Shown here one piece after another: positions 63,865-64,000 of a stretch of DNA of 64,000 bases. The stretch lies in the NCBI GenBank assembly GCA_017305535.1, contig JAFKKN010000003.1, positions 480,842 to 544,841 on the forward strand, read 5' to 3'. Origin of the DNA: Hyphomicrobiales bacterium (GTDB lineage Bacteria > Pseudomonadota > Alphaproteobacteria > Rhizobiales > Xanthobacteraceae). The position numbers and the translations under genes were made by a program. Under the pieces are notes generated by a model that ran no database searches, had not been told where the DNA came from, and saw only the letters and a list, made by a program, of their open reading frames with translations. Position 1 is the stretch's first letter; every line of letters begins with the position of its first letter.

Positions 63865-63902
63865 GAGCGATATCCATCCAAGCGATGCAGCGCGCTCCCT
63901 CG

Positions 63903-63993
63903 CCCCGCGTGCGGGGAGAGGGGTGGGGTGAGGGGGCGTGCCGTCGGAGGGAGCCCCTCACCCGGATCGCTGCGCGATCCGACCTCTCCCCGC
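63903..63993. repeat. nested palindromic intergenic element at the right edge
   Basis: Outer arms gcggggagagg (63911-63921) and cctctccccgc (63983-63993) are exact complements. Inside lie gggtgagggg (about 63926-63935) with cccctcaccc, and ggatcgc (63964-63970) with gcgatcc (63974-63980). A further small stem CCCCGC/GCGGGG is at 63903-63916. This is a typical dispersed repeat of this lineage; it may continue past the window. Confidence 0.75.
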
Positions 63994-64000
63994 AAGCGGG

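Noticed and set aside
1..64000. tRNA, rRNA, CRISPR, phage or insertion-sequence features
   Set aside because: I saw no cloverleaf, rRNA segment, regular repeat-spacer array, transposase or integrase motif. A tRNA could be missed by eye.

Overview
The window is a high-GC chromosomal segment of an alphaproteobacterium, most likely of the Nitrobacteraceae (Bradyrhizobium, Rhodopseudomonas, Afipia and relatives). This placement is inferred, without a database search. It rests on: a D-tartrate dehydratase whose residue numbering matches the Bradyrhizobium japonicum TarD I remember; a transaldolase-phosphoglucose isomerase fusion; an NnrR-type box before nirK; and dispersed palindromes of the type 'cgtcatggccggg..tcccggccatccacg'. 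I saw no rRNA, tRNA, CRISPR array, insertion sequence or phage gene.

Layout. 1-3142: two alpha/beta hydrolases (the first cut by the window edge) and a DUF3422 membrane protein. 3143-5503: a denitrification unit nirK-nirV with an NnrR box, two 26-bp direct repeats and a strong terminator. 5599-8239: tcuAB, tricarballylate oxidation. 8610-15435: a five-gene ribose-type (CUT2) ABC operon in which one permease is fused to a beta-propeller domain and is followed by a second, free propeller protein. 15546-18083 (minus): an orphan Leu/Ile/Val-type binding protein and a RES/Xre toxin-antitoxin pair. 18198-23039: a heavy-metal RND pump (adaptor and CzcA-type pump) behind a small His/Cys-rich membrane protein. 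23194-23838: a 54-residue DUF3309 gene and a PHA-granule-associated protein.

24018-44125 is a large carbon-storage and sugar-phosphate region. On the minus strand glgE, treS-mak, glgB and glgX form a tightly packed operon: trehalose to maltose to maltose-1-phosphate to alpha-glucan, then branching and debranching. Divergent from it are malQ and a GH15 glucosidase. Next comes a second minus-strand operon, tal-pgi, gnd, zwf, pgl, gntK, covering the oxidative pentose phosphate pathway and gluconate entry. Together they link glucan turnover to NAD(P)H and pentose supply.

44354-49019 (minus): a 2-oxoglutarate:ferredoxin oxidoreductase (korAB) with a GltD-like flavoprotein carrying its own ferredoxin domain. 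49299-50978 (minus): a possible dimeric-barrel protein and a proline iminopeptidase. 51249-54592: amidase, glutathione peroxidase, DUF3297, tarD. 54780-57168: a TauBC-type ABC transporter. Its probable binding protein lies at 58937-59947, beyond an opposed malonyl-CoA decarboxylase gene. 60153-63864: a flavin reductase-MarR fusion divergent from a NicX-like 2,5-dihydroxypyridine dioxygenase homologue, a small unknown protein, and a 3-hydroxyacyl-CoA dehydrogenase.

The most interesting points are the permease-propeller fusion with its second propeller protein, the flavin reductase-MarR/NicX-like pair, the KorAB-GltD-ferredoxin set, and several unassigned palindromes or direct repeats in promoter regions. 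All function calls come from reading motifs and recalling families.
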